Assembly (NCBI GenBank): GCA_050018455.1
Contig: JBEKAA010000008.1
Coordinates: 45,307 to 109,306 of the forward strand
Length of the DNA stretch: 64,000 bases
Direction: 5' to 3'
Source: RBG-13-68-16 sp050018455
Lineage (GTDB): Bacteria; Acidobacteriota; Thermoanaerobaculia; Thermoanaerobaculales; Thermoanaerobaculaceae
Part shown: piece by piece, positions 48,170-57,873 of the stretch
Position numbering within the stretch: position 1 is the first letter of the stretch
How the letters are laid out: each line of letters opens with the position of its first letter
Notes under the pieces: generated by a model
What the model saw: the letters and a program-made list of their open reading frames with translations, nothing else
The model's database searches: none
Told to the model about the DNA's origin: nothing
Made by a program: the position numbers and the translations under genes

Positions 48170-51025
48170 TCATCTCTGAACGGAAGGCGCCGGCAGGGGC
48201 AGCAGCCGCTCCGGCGGGATGAGCTGTGGCCGCTGGCCCGGGGGCTGCCAGTAGACGTTGAGGGCATTGCCCCCGCCGAGCTGGAGGTATCGGATCTCGA
48301 TGGGATGATCCCCGGCGGCGAGATCGACCGTCGCCGGGAAGTCTGTTGATCCGTTGATGACGCAGCGTCCGACGACCCTGCCGTCGAGTATCAGCGTGGC
48401 CTCGTCGTCGGCTTCGACGAGGAAACGGTACGCGCTGGCGGCCGTGACGCGGAGGGAGCCCACGAAACGCGCGCTGAACGCGCCGGGGACAGGGTCCGGG
48501 TCGATCCACGCCAGGAGGAGGACAGGTGTGAGCTTCTCGAAGAGGGGAGGCTCCTGCCACTCTTTGTTCGCGTAGTAGTACGTGGTGAGGCCGAGCGCCG
48601 GTTGGCGGATGCGGAACAGGATGCTGTCCGGCACCCTCTCTCTCGTCCCGGCGGGCTTGACCCACTCCAGCGTCGGAGGGCTGATCGTCCCGCGGCCCTC
48701 CCAGGCGAGATGAAGCGCATGTAACCCCCGCCCGAGGTGACGGGGGCGGTCCCACGTCCGTTCGTCGAGCGAGAGGCGGTAGCCCGCGGGCGCTGCGAGG
48801 TCGTAGGCGCCGCCGTTTTCGATGCGCATGCTGCCGTCCCACTCGGCCCTGACCACGTCGGTGGGGATCTCGGTCGCTTCCGGCGACCGCACGACCTGCT
48901 CGCGGGTCTCGCCTCCCGCGGTGGACACGCGGGCGTTGAGCCCCGTTGTGGCGGCGAGGTCCGCCCGCTTCAGCCTGGCGCGGATGTAGATCGGGGACTC
49001 GTCGGGCGCGCGCGCCGTTTCGAGCTCGGCCGCCGGGTAAAACCGGCGAAAGTAGGTCATGAGGGGCTGGTACGCGAGATCGAAGAGGAGGAGCGTGTCG
49101 TGGCCGGTGTCCGGCACCGGGAGGTCGTCGAGCGAGACCTGGGCGTACGGCGGGCTGTCGAGAGTGTTCCGGCCGGTCGTCTTCTTCACCACGCCGTACA
49201 CCAGGAAGCGGAGCGGCGCGTACCCGTAGAAGCGGGGCGATACGAAGACGGACTGGCCCTTCGCCAGCGCGTCCATCACGTCGTGTGCGACGCTGTTCTC
49301 GGTGGGGTTGTAGGCGGACCTGACGTCCACGGACCGGGCCTGGGGCCCGAAGTACACCGAGGTTTCCCAGAGCGCGGTAATCGCCCATCCCGAGACCAGG
49401 ACCGCGGACCCGGCGAGCGCGGCTCGCCGTCGTCGGCGAACGGCGGCGGTGCCACCGGTCACGGCCAGAAGCCCCGCGGATACCAGCGCAAACCGCACCA
49501 GCACGTCCGCGGCCAGGAGCGCGACTGCCGGCGCGGCGGTCAGCGTCCGGTACGACTGGGGAGACTCGTGGTTCGAGCTGAACACCCCGCCGGCCATCCC
49601 GAGCAGCAGCCACAGCCAGAGAAGGCCGCGACGAGGGTCGCGGATTCGCACGAGCGCGTACGCGAGTCCGATCACGAAGAGCAACCCGACGAGCGGATCG
49701 GTCTCAGGCTCGTCCGGGAGGTTGTGCTTGCTCTGATGGTCGCCGGTCTGGTGGAAGAACTTGAGGTGATCCTTGATGTTGCGGCGAAGCGGTTGGTAAC
49801 TCCGGGCCGCCCGCACGTCTTTGAAGATGCTGATCTCGCTGACGCGGTTGAAGAAGGTGAAAGGCTCGGTGATGTGGGTGACGGCGATCGGAGCCACCGC
49901 GACGATCCAGGCGAAGAGGAACAGCGCCAGCCCCCGCCAGTGGCGTCTCCAGGCGGCGATCGGTCCGCCCTCGGCAACCAGGAGGAAGTAGACGGCGAAC
50001 AACCCCAGCGTCGCCAGGGCGAGCCGGCTCGAAAGGTACGTGTACATCATCAGCCCGCTGAGGAGGCCGCCGATCGCGAAGTCGGAAGAGCGCCGGTCGC
50101 GCAGGCCGCGGAGCAGGAAGAATGTGGCGAGGATCTGGAAGAGCGGCGGGACGACCTCGTTCCACCCCCAGCGGCTCAAGCTCATGTGCCAGCGGTTGAA
50201 AGCGAGGAACGCCATCGCCGAGAGGCCGCCGAGGGAACCGAACATCAGGCGGCCGAGGGGGTATATGGCGAGGACGGTCAGGAACGCAGGCAGGATCGAG
50301 GCCGTCTTCAGCCCCGCCCAGGTTGCCCCGAGCACCTTGAAGACAAGCGCCATGTAGTAGACGTAGCCGTTGGGCGTGCCGTACCAGCCGGTCCCGAACG
50401 GCGAGTCGTCGCGCCCCTCGAGAACGTAGAGAGCGTCGAGGCCGCCGTTGGTCTCGTCCACGTAGATCCCTGCGGGGATCTCGCTGATCCGCCAAACCCG
50501 CACGGCGAGAGCCGCCGCGGCGATGGCGAGGAACAGCAGGAGCTCGAGGTTGCGAGGGATCGTGCCGAACGCCGCGCCGGCAGCTCCGTCCTTCCTCCGG
50601 CTCTGGGCTTCCCCTTCAGCCCGGGCAGACCTGAGCAGGAAGCCGGCGGCCAGGGTCAGCGCCATGGCCGCGACCCAGGGCGCCACCGTGCCGTGCCAGT
50701 CGTGGTAGTTGGGCCACAGACGGCGCATGACCAGCGCGGTCACGAGAGCCGCCGCCCCGAGCATCACGAGCGCGGTGATCCTCCGTCGCGCCGTCGTCGA
50801 GACTGCGGTCCGTGGGGCCGGTGCGAGGTCGGGAATCCAGGCATCCGCGCGCCGCAGAGCAAGCCCGCCCAGGATCGCGGCGGCGATCAACAACACCCAC
50901 GGAAACGCGGGCCCTGACAGGCGGGCCCACGGCTGGCGGAGCACGATCACCGCGACGCCACCGGCGACCGCGGCCGCGAGGAGTACGACCGCGTCAAGAG
51001 CGGGGCGCGCCCTGTCAGTTCTCAT
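48170..51025 (-). CDS. GT-C membrane glycosyltransferase with C-terminal PA14-like domain
   Basis: A 951-residue polytopic protein. The N-terminal ~560 residues are GT39/PMT-2-like, with the motif EIPAGIYVDETNGGLDAL providing the acidic pair after the first helices. Residues ~560-800 form a soluble domain. The last ~130 residues (FSARFVGSLRVTAASAYRFLVEADDEATLILDGRVVG ... HPIEIRYLQLGGGNALNVYW) look like a PA14 carbohydrate-binding domain, predicted outside the membrane. ATG 51025 overlaps the end of the upstream gene by 11 bp. Confidence 0.8.
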   Translation of the reverse strand: MRTDRARPALDAVVLLAAAVAGGVAVIVLRQPWARLSGPAFPWVLLIAAAILGGLALRRADAWIPDLAPAPRTAVSTTARRRITALVMLGAAALVTALVMRRLWPNYHDWHGTVAPWVAAMALTLAAGFLLRSARAEGEAQSRRKDGAAGAAFGTIPRNLELLLFLAIAAAALAVRVWRISEIPAGIYVDETNGGLDALYVLEGRDDSPFGTGWYGTPNGYVYYMALVFKVLGATWAGLKTASILPAFLTVLAIYPLGRLMFGSLGGLSAMAFLAFNRWHMSLSRWGWNEVVPPLFQILATFFLLRGLRDRRSSDFAIGGLLSGLMMYTYLSSRLALATLGLFAVYFLLVAEGGPIAAWRRHWRGLALFLFAWIVAVAPIAVTHITEPFTFFNRVSEISIFKDVRAARSYQPLRRNIKDHLKFFHQTGDHQSKHNLPDEPETDPLVGLLFVIGLAYALVRIRDPRRGLLWLWLLLGMAGGVFSSNHESPQSYRTLTAAPAVALLAADVLVRFALVSAGLLAVTGGTAAVRRRRRAALAGSAVLVSGWAITALWETSVYFGPQARSVDVRSAYNPTENSVAHDVMDALAKGQSVFVSPRFYGYAPLRFLVYGVVKKTTGRNTLDSPPYAQVSLDDLPVPDTGHDTLLLFDLAYQPLMTYFRRFYPAAELETARAPDESPIYIRARLKRADLAATTGLNARVSTAGGETREQVVRSPEATEIPTDVVRAEWDGSMRIENGGAYDLAAPAGYRLSLDERTWDRPRHLGRGLHALHLAWEGRGTISPPTLEWVKPAGTRERVPDSILFRIRQPALGLTTYYYANKEWQEPPLFEKLTPVLLLAWIDPDPVPGAFSARFVGSLRVTAASAYRFLVEADDEATLILDGRVVGRCVINGSTDFPATVDLAAGDHPIEIRYLQLGGGNALNVYWQPPGQRPQLIPPERLLPLPAPSVQR

Positions 51026-54000
51026 GGTGTCCCGGCCACTCGAACACACCGTCCGCCATGTCGGTGACCACGATCCCGCCGCCCTCGGGCAGCATCGCGA
51101 TACCGGCAGGCTTCCGGGCCGTGCCGCTGATCGGGACGGTCCGCAGGATCGCCCCATCCGCGGAATACGCTCGCACCTCGGATGCGAGTGGAACCGTCAC
51201 CCAGATCGTCCCCTGCCGGTCGAGCGCGACGTGCGGCTCCGAGTACGGCGCCCGCCGCCAGCCCGCGACGGGGAAGGAACGCTCGGGCGTGCCGTCCGCC
51301 GCGAAGACCTGGAGTCGGCCGTTGTCATTGTCGCAAACGTAGATACGCCCCTGCCCATCGAGGGCGATCCCTTGAGGCGCGGCAAGCCTGGCCGGGCCGT
51401 CCGTCGGCGCCACGACGAGCTCCTGCGCGCCGTGCGCAGAGAAGCGGACGAGTCGGTTGTTGCCAGTGTCTGAGACCCACACCCGGCCCGCGCCGTCCAC
51501 CGCGATCCCGCGGGGACCGAAGAAGCCCTCCTGCCAGCTGCGGAGTGGGGCCCCGTTTGCGTCGAAGACCTGGATGCGCTCGTTCCATGTGTCCGCGACG
51601 TACACCGAGCCGTCCGGCCCAACCGCCACATCGCAGGGGTCCTGGAACTCTCCCGCGCCCGTTCCCCGCCGCCCCCAGGCCGCGACCGGTTTGAGGTTGC
51701 GGTCGAGCTTCTGGATCCGGCAGTTCCCGAAGTCGACCACGTAGGCATTGCCCTTCGCGTCCAGGGCAAGACCACGAGGCTGCCGAAACGTGCCGGGCGG
51801 ATCCTGCGGAGTGGCTTCTGGCGGAGCCGATGCCGCGGGCGCTGCCACCACCGCGGCCGCTTCGGGGACCGCCTCGGAGGTGAAGAGAGGCTTCGCCCCC
51901 ACGAAGTTGCCGTTGACGGCGAAGATCGTCACGGCGGGGTTCTCGTAGAGCGGCGTCACGAGCTCCTGCCACTTTCTGAAGTTCGTTACGTTTCCGCCGC
52001 CGTACGTCCGGCGTTCCAGCGGCCCGACGTACACGAGCGCGATGTGGTAACGCGCGAGCATGGCCGCCACGCTCTCCTGGTTGCGCGCCGTGAAAATCGT
52101 CTCGAGGTCCGCCTTGCGCCTGTCAATCTCCTCGCGCCGGTGGCCGCGCTGGAAGACGTGGTAGTCCCAGCCGAGGACGACCGGAAGGCCCGTGTTCATG
52201 CAAACCCTGGTGTACTCGCCGTACGAAGGCCCGAACGCCTCGGCGAGCACCGGCAGACCGCGCACGTTCCGGTTCAGCCATTCGAACGCGGCCAGCTCCT
52301 GCGGGTCAGTTCGCTTGAGGTATGCCATCCCGTCGAGCGTGAAACGCGGCCCTTCGGCGTGGCGGTGCGTCACGAGGCCCAGCGCCCCGGAAAGCGACGT
52401 GAACGCGGCGACGCCCAGCGACGCGCCGACGAGTCCCTGCCAGACGAGACGGGGGCGGCTGCGGGCAACCTCACCGCGGAAGAGCTCCCACAGCACGATG
52501 CTCGACGCGATGCCCAACAGGAACCACGCCTCGAGGTAGAACTTGAACACCGTGTTCATGCGGTCCCACACGAACACGAACTCGCACCCCGCGACCAGCG
52601 CGAGGGCGAACGATGAGAAGAGCAGCGGCAGCCGGTGGTGCTCCGCCGTGCGGCGGTCGAGCGCCAGGCGGAGAGCGAACAGCGTGAGAGCGACCGCAAG
52701 CGTGCTCACCGAGACCGCCGGGCGAAGCGAGAGGTGCGCGAGGGCCCGCAGGTCGACCAGCGAGAGCAGCAGGGCCGCACCGACCGCGCCCATCCTCGCC
52801 CGGTTCCCGCGCGAGAGCCGCTCGCCCGCAGGAGTCAGGACGCGTTTCCACGTCGCGAAGAAGAACGGCACGAGGACGACGAGAAAGGCGCCGAAGACCG
52901 TGAGCACATCGTTCGGACGCGCATACGGGCCGACCTCGCGCCCCCACTGGTGTGCGGGGAGGGAGAAATGCCGCCAGAAAGGCCGGAACGCGAGAAGCGC
53001 CCCGCCGATCATCGCCGCAGCCGGCAGGAGCACCGATCCGAGACCGGTGCGGAGGACGCGGACGAAACCGCCGCGCGCCCGGTGGACAAGCCAGTCGGCG
53101 CCGAGAAGTGCGACAAGGACGGCGAAGTACGCCGGCATGCTCCAGCCGTTCGTGGCGGTAATTGCGCCCAGCATGAGGGCGCAGAGGAGGAGCAGTGCGA
53201 TCGTGGCCGTCCGCGGGCGCGCCCCGGTCGGCTCGGCCCGGCGGCCGAGCCAGAGGGTGAGCAGAGCAAGGAAACCGACCGCCCACGGCATCACGAGGAC
53301 GTGCGCGTGCAGATCGGCGAAGGCGAAGCTCCAGAAGGGGTATTCGTTGATCGTGTCGCGGATGACGCGCGAGGTCGCCCAGAAGTAGTCGAAGTTGACG
53401 GCCCGGCGCAGCAGCAGCTCCCGAACGCCCGAGAGGTTGCCGAGGAGCAGGGTCACGGCGGCGGCCGTCGCCCCGAAGTGCCACCCGCCGCCCACGATGG
53501 CACCGACCGCGAAGAGAGCCGCCGCGGTGAGGCCGGCCACGACCGCGATGCCGAGGTTGAACATCACGGCCGGATGGATCGCAAGGGTCTTGCCGATGGC
53601 GGCGACGACGTAGTGGCCGAAGTAGGTGTACATCAGCGGCGAGCCGGCGAACCACGGTTCCGGCGGCGGAAGCGTCTCCGTGCGGTAGAGGGTGTTGAGG
53701 AACGAGAAGTCCATCGACTTCTCGCCCCAGAAGACCTCCGGGTTGAGCAGCCTCATGCCGAGGAAGAGCGCGAACGCGCCCCAGAACACCGCCTCGCTGG
53801 CAACGATCTCGGCGCGCGCCGGCCACAGTTCGCGGCGGGAGCGGCTCACGAGCCATCCCGCCGCGGCGAGCGCCGCCATCGAGGCGGCAAGCGTGGACCT
53901 GGTGAACGAGGTCACGCCCAGGCTCGTCGTGAGCCAGGGAAGGTACGCGAAGGCGAGCACGCCGGCCACCTTGGCGAGCGCGTAGACGCCCGGGCGCGCC

Positions 54001-55808
54001 GGTAGCGCCACGCGCAGCAGCGCGTAGGCGGCGAGGGCCGCCGTCTCGAGCAGGAGCATGCACAGGAGAGTCGCGAGGAGCGAGGAGCGGATTACCCCGT
54101 TGCCGCTACCGCCGGCGCCCCCGCCTGCCGTGGCCAGGAGCATGGCCGACCTGGACACCGGGCGGGACGGCGGCGAGTTACGGATCCTCGTTTCCAGGGC
54201 GGGCGCGTCGAGGTGGCCGGTGTTCCGGAAGATGACCGCCTTGGGGTGGTCGTAGACCGAGAACGACTCGTCGGCCAGCTCGGTGGGCAGCTCGATGCCG
54301 AGCAGGCCCGGGCGGGACGACACGTCCTTCACCAGCGCGTAACCGAGGTCGCCGGCGAACAGCTCCCGGAAGAAGTTGTCGGTGAGAGGGTACTTCTTCG
54401 GGACGCGGCTGATCGCGCCGTACAGCCTCTTGGTCTGGAGGACCAGCCAGTCCGACGACGCCAGCTCGCTCGCGAGTCGGTGGACCTTGGCCGGCGAGTC
54501 GCTCTCGTAGAAGCCGAACTGGAGGGTCTTGAAGCGGTCCGGCGACCGTCCCGGAAGACCGAACGGGAAACCCTCGTCCCAGTCCTGGGTCAGGACCTTG
54601 GCCCCGGCCCCGGCGTGGTCGTAGAACCAGGCCGAAGCGCTGACCGCCGAATGGGGACGCGTGTAGATCGAAAGGAAAGCAAGGAGATAGAGGGCCGTAC
54701 CGGCCACGACGGCGCCGCGGGCCCAGCGGCCGGCGCGCGCCCGCCCGGCCCACTCCTGGAGCCACGCCGCGGCCCAGAGGATGAGCGGCGGGTAGATCGG
54801 GAGCAGATAGCGCACGAACTTGACGTCGAACGAGCAGGTCACGGCGAAGAACGGCACCACCCACGCGAGCAGGATCCAGTCGGCGGCCGGAAGGGGCCGC
54901 GCCTTCGGTCGCAGACGGCGGACCGTCCCGATCAGCGCCGCGATCCCGAGCAGCGGTCCCATCCCCCAGACGACCATCTCGCGCAGGTCGTACAGCACCT
55001 TCGGAACGCCGACGTACTGGTTGGTGTACGGGACGTCGCCTGCGTTGCGCACCATGTGGCTCTGCTCGAGGATGTCGTGGAGCCACGCCCGCGAGTCGAG
55101 AAGGGCGTAGGGCTCCCCGGCGGCGAAGGCGGCCAGCGCGCAGGTTCCGGCGATCGCAAGCCCTCCGAGCGCGCGCTTCAGGGTGCGTTCCCGGCGCCAG
55201 GCGAGCGCCGCCGCCACTGCCAGCGGGAGCAACAGGGGGAGCGCACTGAACTTGGTCGCGACGGCGAAGCCGATGGCTGCGCCCGCGCCGGCCCAGGCGC
55301 CGACACTGCCGTTCTCTGCGGCCGCCACCATGCAGGCGAGCGCCGCCAGGACGAGGAACGTGAGCGGCACGTCGGTGGTCGCGAAGTGGGAGCTCTGGAC
55401 GTGGAGCACGGTGGCGCCGAGGAGCCCTCCGGCGAGAAGTGCGGTCCGCCCGCCGAACAGGCGGCGCGCGAGGAACATCAGGAGCGCCACCGTCGCGGTC
55501 CCCCAGATCGCCGAGAGGGCGCGCCCCGTGAGCACGGCGCTGTCGTAGCTCGCAAACCACGGCTTCACGTTCGAGAGGGCGGACGTCACGAGCTTGGTGA
55601 CGTAGAAAGGGAACGAGCCGTACGCGAAGAAGTGCGGGTCGAGCTGCAGCGGCCGGAAGGAAAGTTGCGTGACCGCCTCGGCGATGCGCCTTTCGTCGGG
55701 GTGGTAGTAGTGCGACTGATCGAAGTTGAGCCCGAAGAGACGGACCGCCAGGGCGGCCGCGAGGATCGCGAGTGCGAGGCTCCGGGTGCGGGTCAGCGCC
55801 GGTTTCAT
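51015..55808 (-). CDS. GT-C + DUF2298 (YYY) + NHL-propeller fusion membrane protein
   Basis: A 1597-residue protein with three parts. Residues ~1-400 are GT-C like, with the acidic motif SHYYHPDERRIAEAV after the first helix. Residues ~570-1200 match DUF2298 (TIGR03662, the YYY family of Chloroflexi and archaea): EKSMDFSFLNTLYR, MYTYFGHYVVAAIGK, INEYPFWSFAFADLHAHVL and DRMNTVFKFYLEAW. Residues ~1330-1597 hold about six NHL repeats (QPRGLALDAKGNAYVVDFGN, DPCDVAVGPDGSVYVADTWN). About 25 helices are predicted. The function is unproven; a surface sugar transferase with an attached propeller is plausible. GTG/ATG choice is clear at ATG 55808. Confidence 0.85.
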   Translation of the reverse strand: MKPALTRTRSLALAILAAALAVRLFGLNFDQSHYYHPDERRIAEAVTQLSFRPLQLDPHFFAYGSFPFYVTKLVTSALSNVKPWFASYDSAVLTGRALSAIWGTATVALLMFLARRLFGGRTALLAGGLLGATVLHVQSSHFATTDVPLTFLVLAALACMVAAAENGSVGAWAGAGAAIGFAVATKFSALPLLLPLAVAAALAWRRERTLKRALGGLAIAGTCALAAFAAGEPYALLDSRAWLHDILEQSHMVRNAGDVPYTNQYVGVPKVLYDLREMVVWGMGPLLGIAALIGTVRRLRPKARPLPAADWILLAWVVPFFAVTCSFDVKFVRYLLPIYPPLILWAAAWLQEWAGRARAGRWARGAVVAGTALYLLAFLSIYTRPHSAVSASAWFYDHAGAGAKVLTQDWDEGFPFGLPGRSPDRFKTLQFGFYESDSPAKVHRLASELASSDWLVLQTKRLYGAISRVPKKYPLTDNFFRELFAGDLGYALVKDVSSRPGLLGIELPTELADESFSVYDHPKAVIFRNTGHLDAPALETRIRNSPPSRPVSRSAMLLATAGGGAGGSGNGVIRSSLLATLLCMLLLETAALAAYALLRVALPARPGVYALAKVAGVLAFAYLPWLTTSLGVTSFTRSTLAASMAALAAAGWLVSRSRRELWPARAEIVASEAVFWGAFALFLGMRLLNPEVFWGEKSMDFSFLNTLYRTETLPPPEPWFAGSPLMYTYFGHYVVAAIGKTLAIHPAVMFNLGIAVVAGLTAAALFAVGAIVGGGWHFGATAAAVTLLLGNLSGVRELLLRRAVNFDYFWATSRVIRDTINEYPFWSFAFADLHAHVLVMPWAVGFLALLTLWLGRRAEPTGARPRTATIALLLLCALMLGAITATNGWSMPAYFAVLVALLGADWLVHRARGGFVRVLRTGLGSVLLPAAAMIGGALLAFRPFWRHFSLPAHQWGREVGPYARPNDVLTVFGAFLVVLVPFFFATWKRVLTPAGERLSRGNRARMGAVGAALLLSLVDLRALAHLSLRPAVSVSTLAVALTLFALRLALDRRTAEHHRLPLLFSSFALALVAGCEFVFVWDRMNTVFKFYLEAWFLLGIASSIVLWELFRGEVARSRPRLVWQGLVGASLGVAAFTSLSGALGLVTHRHAEGPRFTLDGMAYLKRTDPQELAAFEWLNRNVRGLPVLAEAFGPSYGEYTRVCMNTGLPVVLGWDYHVFQRGHRREEIDRRKADLETIFTARNQESVAAMLARYHIALVYVGPLERRTYGGGNVTNFRKWQELVTPLYENPAVTIFAVNGNFVGAKPLFTSEAVPEAAAVVAAPAASAPPEATPQDPPGTFRQPRGLALDAKGNAYVVDFGNCRIQKLDRNLKPVAAWGRRGTGAGEFQDPCDVAVGPDGSVYVADTWNERIQVFDANGAPLRSWQEGFFGPRGIAVDGAGRVWVSDTGNNRLVRFSAHGAQELVVAPTDGPARLAAPQGIALDGQGRIYVCDNDNGRLQVFAADGTPERSFPVAGWRRAPYSEPHVALDRQGTIWVTVPLASEVRAYSADGAILRTVPISGTARKPAGIAMLPEGGGIVVTDMADGVFEWPGHHEN

Positions 55809-55836
55809 TGGCCGCGCATCGCCCGGCCGGCCGTAC

Positions 55837-56976
55837 CTATGCCGCCCCTCGTGCCGGCGGCGGCGCGACGGGAGCTCCGCCGTCCTGATCGCTCAGGTAG
55901 CGGGCGAAGAGCGCGCCCCAGGGAGAGGTCTGCAGAAACTCGCGCACCCTGTGTTTGCCGAGCACCGGGTACCAGAGGAAGTCGTGGTAGACGTACGATC
56001 CGGCCACGAAGACGTAGACGAGCGGCGTGTGGAAGAAGAGCTTCTGCAGGCGCTTGAGCGGACCGAACCAGAGCACGTCGCCCACCCGGCTGGCCAGGTT
56101 GTCGCCAACCGAGAAGCGCCAGTTCTCCCGGGCGGCCTCCGTGTCGCCCACGAGCTCGATCTCGCGCGGGTCCGCGACCCCAAGGCCGCGCTCGTGCGCA
56201 AGGGCGAGGTAGCGGATGGACAGCGGGTCGAACCCCATCATGCGCGCCGACACCGCGTCGATCGCGACCTGGTCGGCGGCGGCCAGCATCACGTCCTTGC
56301 GCACCGGCATCATGGTGCGCGGCCCGGGGCCGTTGCCGACGGTTGTCCCGTCCATGACGGCGAACAGCCCCGTGTGGATCTCCTTCTGGATGGCGAGAAG
56401 ATCGACCAGCGTCTCGTGGATCCAGGTGTGCGTGTAGTGCCGCCGCGTCGCGAGCAGCCCGCCGAACGCGTTCTTCATCGCCCCCGTGGTGGTCGTGTAG
56501 ATGTGGCACTTGACCGTCGGCAGGTGGACGATGTTGGTGCCGAGGAAGAACTCGGGGATGTGGATGCCGTGCGGGAAGACCTTCCGCAGCGCGAGCATCT
56601 CGGCCTTGGGCTCGTAGCGCACCCATTTGAGGTCGCCGGGGTCGCAGTTGTAGCGGACGGGGATGCCGTAGCGCTCGAGCACGCCCGGGTAGCCGTTGAG
56701 GCGTTCGCCCTTCCTGGGGTTCGTGACCACGGTGTTGTTCTGGACGCAGACCAGGTCCGCGTGGCCGGCCGCGCGCAGCGCGCGGATCGTCCCCTCGAGC
56801 TGCCACGGTGTCGTGTTGGCGCCGGGAAACGGGTAGTGCCAGGAGATGTTGTCCTTGAGGATCGTCGTTGCGCCCGGTCGGAGGGCGTCCTTCAACCCCG
56901 CGAGCTCGCAGAGGCGTTCGATGTCGGGAAGGACGCTCCCGGGCTTGGTGCGCAGGACGGCGACCCGGCTTTTCAC
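55837..56976 (-). CDS. DUF362 family protein
   Basis: A 379-residue DUF362 protein, role unknown. Signatures are LKDNISWHYPFPGANTTPWQLEGTIRALR, NIVHLPTVKCHIYTTTTGAMKNAFGG and DQVAIDAVSARMMGFDP. No ferredoxin-type Cys cluster is present, unlike some family members. The start GTG 56976 overlaps the UbiA stop (GTGA), and the fusion gene starts 28 nt after its stop. Its place between the lipid-sugar synthase and two GT-C genes suggests a job in the same pathway. Confidence 0.87.
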   Translation of the reverse strand: MKSRVAVLRTKPGSVLPDIERLCELAGLKDALRPGATTILKDNISWHYPFPGANTTPWQLEGTIRALRAAGHADLVCVQNNTVVTNPRKGERLNGYPGVLERYGIPVRYNCDPGDLKWVRYEPKAEMLALRKVFPHGIHIPEFFLGTNIVHLPTVKCHIYTTTTGAMKNAFGGLLATRRHYTHTWIHETLVDLLAIQKEIHTGLFAVMDGTTVGNGPGPRTMMPVRKDVMLAAADQVAIDAVSARMMGFDPLSIRYLALAHERGLGVADPREIELVGDTEAARENWRFSVGDNLASRVGDVLWFGPLKRLQKLFFHTPLVYVFVAGSYVYHDFLWYPVLGKHRVREFLQTSPWGALFARYLSDQDGGAPVAPPPARGAA

Positions 56977-57848
56977 TTCACGCCTCCGGCCGTGTAGACG
57001 ATGGCGCCCGCAACGGCGATCCAGAGCACGACCGTCGCCAACAGCGGCCGGTCGCGGAACAGCGTGGCGGTCGGGTCCTGCGCGCCTTCCTTGTGGAGCA
57101 GTAGGACGTAGCGCAGGATCCCGAACAGCACCAGCGGGACCGTCAGCAGCAGCGCGTTCGACCCTCCCAGCTTGCGGGTCGTGTCCGGCGCCACGGTGTA
57201 CAGCGTGTACGCGACCAGCGTGACCCCGGCGAGCATCGTGACCACGTCGTGGAGGTACGACAGGGGATACATGGGCGAGCGGCCGCCGGCGTGTTCCGCC
57301 TCGGGCAAGCGCTTGCCGAACGCCAGCAGGAGGGCGAGGAGGAAGCCGCACACGATGAGCCACTGGGAGATCGTGACCGGTATCGCCACGGCGCCGGCGA
57401 CCAGTCGCAGCAGGAAACCCGTGGCGAGCGCCATGGCGTCCACGACCGCAATGGTCTTGAGGAACAGCGAATAGAGCAGGGTCAGCACAACGTACCCGGC
57501 CAGGAGGAGCAGCACGTAGCGGCCGCTCCTTAGGGCCGCCGTGAACGCGAGGACGTAGAGGATCGCGCCCCAGAGCAGCGCCGCGATGACCGACATCTCG
57601 CCGCTGGCGACGGGGCGCAACCTCTTGACGGGATCGTTGCGGTCGGCCTCGCGATCGAGCACGTCGTTGACCAGGTAACCCGCCGACGAAACCAGGCAAA
57701 AGGCGACAGCCACGGACGCGGCCTTCAGCATCGCCGCCGGATCCAGGGCGTGGCCTGCGAAAACCGCCGGTGCAAGAACGAAGCCGTTCTTGAGCCAGTG
57801 ACGGGGCCGCATCGCCCGGACCAGAGCGGAAAGGCGTTTCCCCAGCAT
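56973..57848 (-). CDS. UbiA-type prenyltransferase, decaprenyl-phosphate phosphoribosyltransferase-like
   Basis: A 291-residue polytopic UbiA-superfamily enzyme. AMRPRHWLKNGFVLAPAVFAG and SSAGYLVNDVLDREADRNDPVKRLRPVASG carry the first Asp-rich motif in the form typical of DPPR synthases, which attach 5-phosphoribose to decaprenyl phosphate. A second motif region (YSLFLKTIAVVDAMALATGFLLR) follows. It would make the lipid-linked pentose donor used by the GT-C proteins in the same operon (inference). ATG 57848 is shared divergently with tlyA. Confidence 0.85.
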   Translation of the reverse strand: MLGKRLSALVRAMRPRHWLKNGFVLAPAVFAGHALDPAAMLKAASVAVAFCLVSSAGYLVNDVLDREADRNDPVKRLRPVASGEMSVIAALLWGAILYVLAFTAALRSGRYVLLLLAGYVVLTLLYSLFLKTIAVVDAMALATGFLLRLVAGAVAIPVTISQWLIVCGFLLALLLAFGKRLPEAEHAGGRSPMYPLSYLHDVVTMLAGVTLVAYTLYTVAPDTTRKLGGSNALLLTVPLVLFGILRYVLLLHKEGAQDPTATLFRDRPLLATVVLWIAVAGAIVYTAGGVK

Positions 57849-57862
57849 GGTCGAGGCAATGC

Positions 57863-57868
57863 TAGCAT
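57863..57868 (+). promoter_or_regulatory. -10 box (TAGCAT) of a probable leaderless tlyA promoter
   Basis: TAGCAT ends 5 nt before GTG 57874. The surrounding ATGCTAGCAT is palindromic, so the same box also faces ubiA on the minus strand. Confidence 0.45.
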
Positions 57869-57873
57869 CGCTC

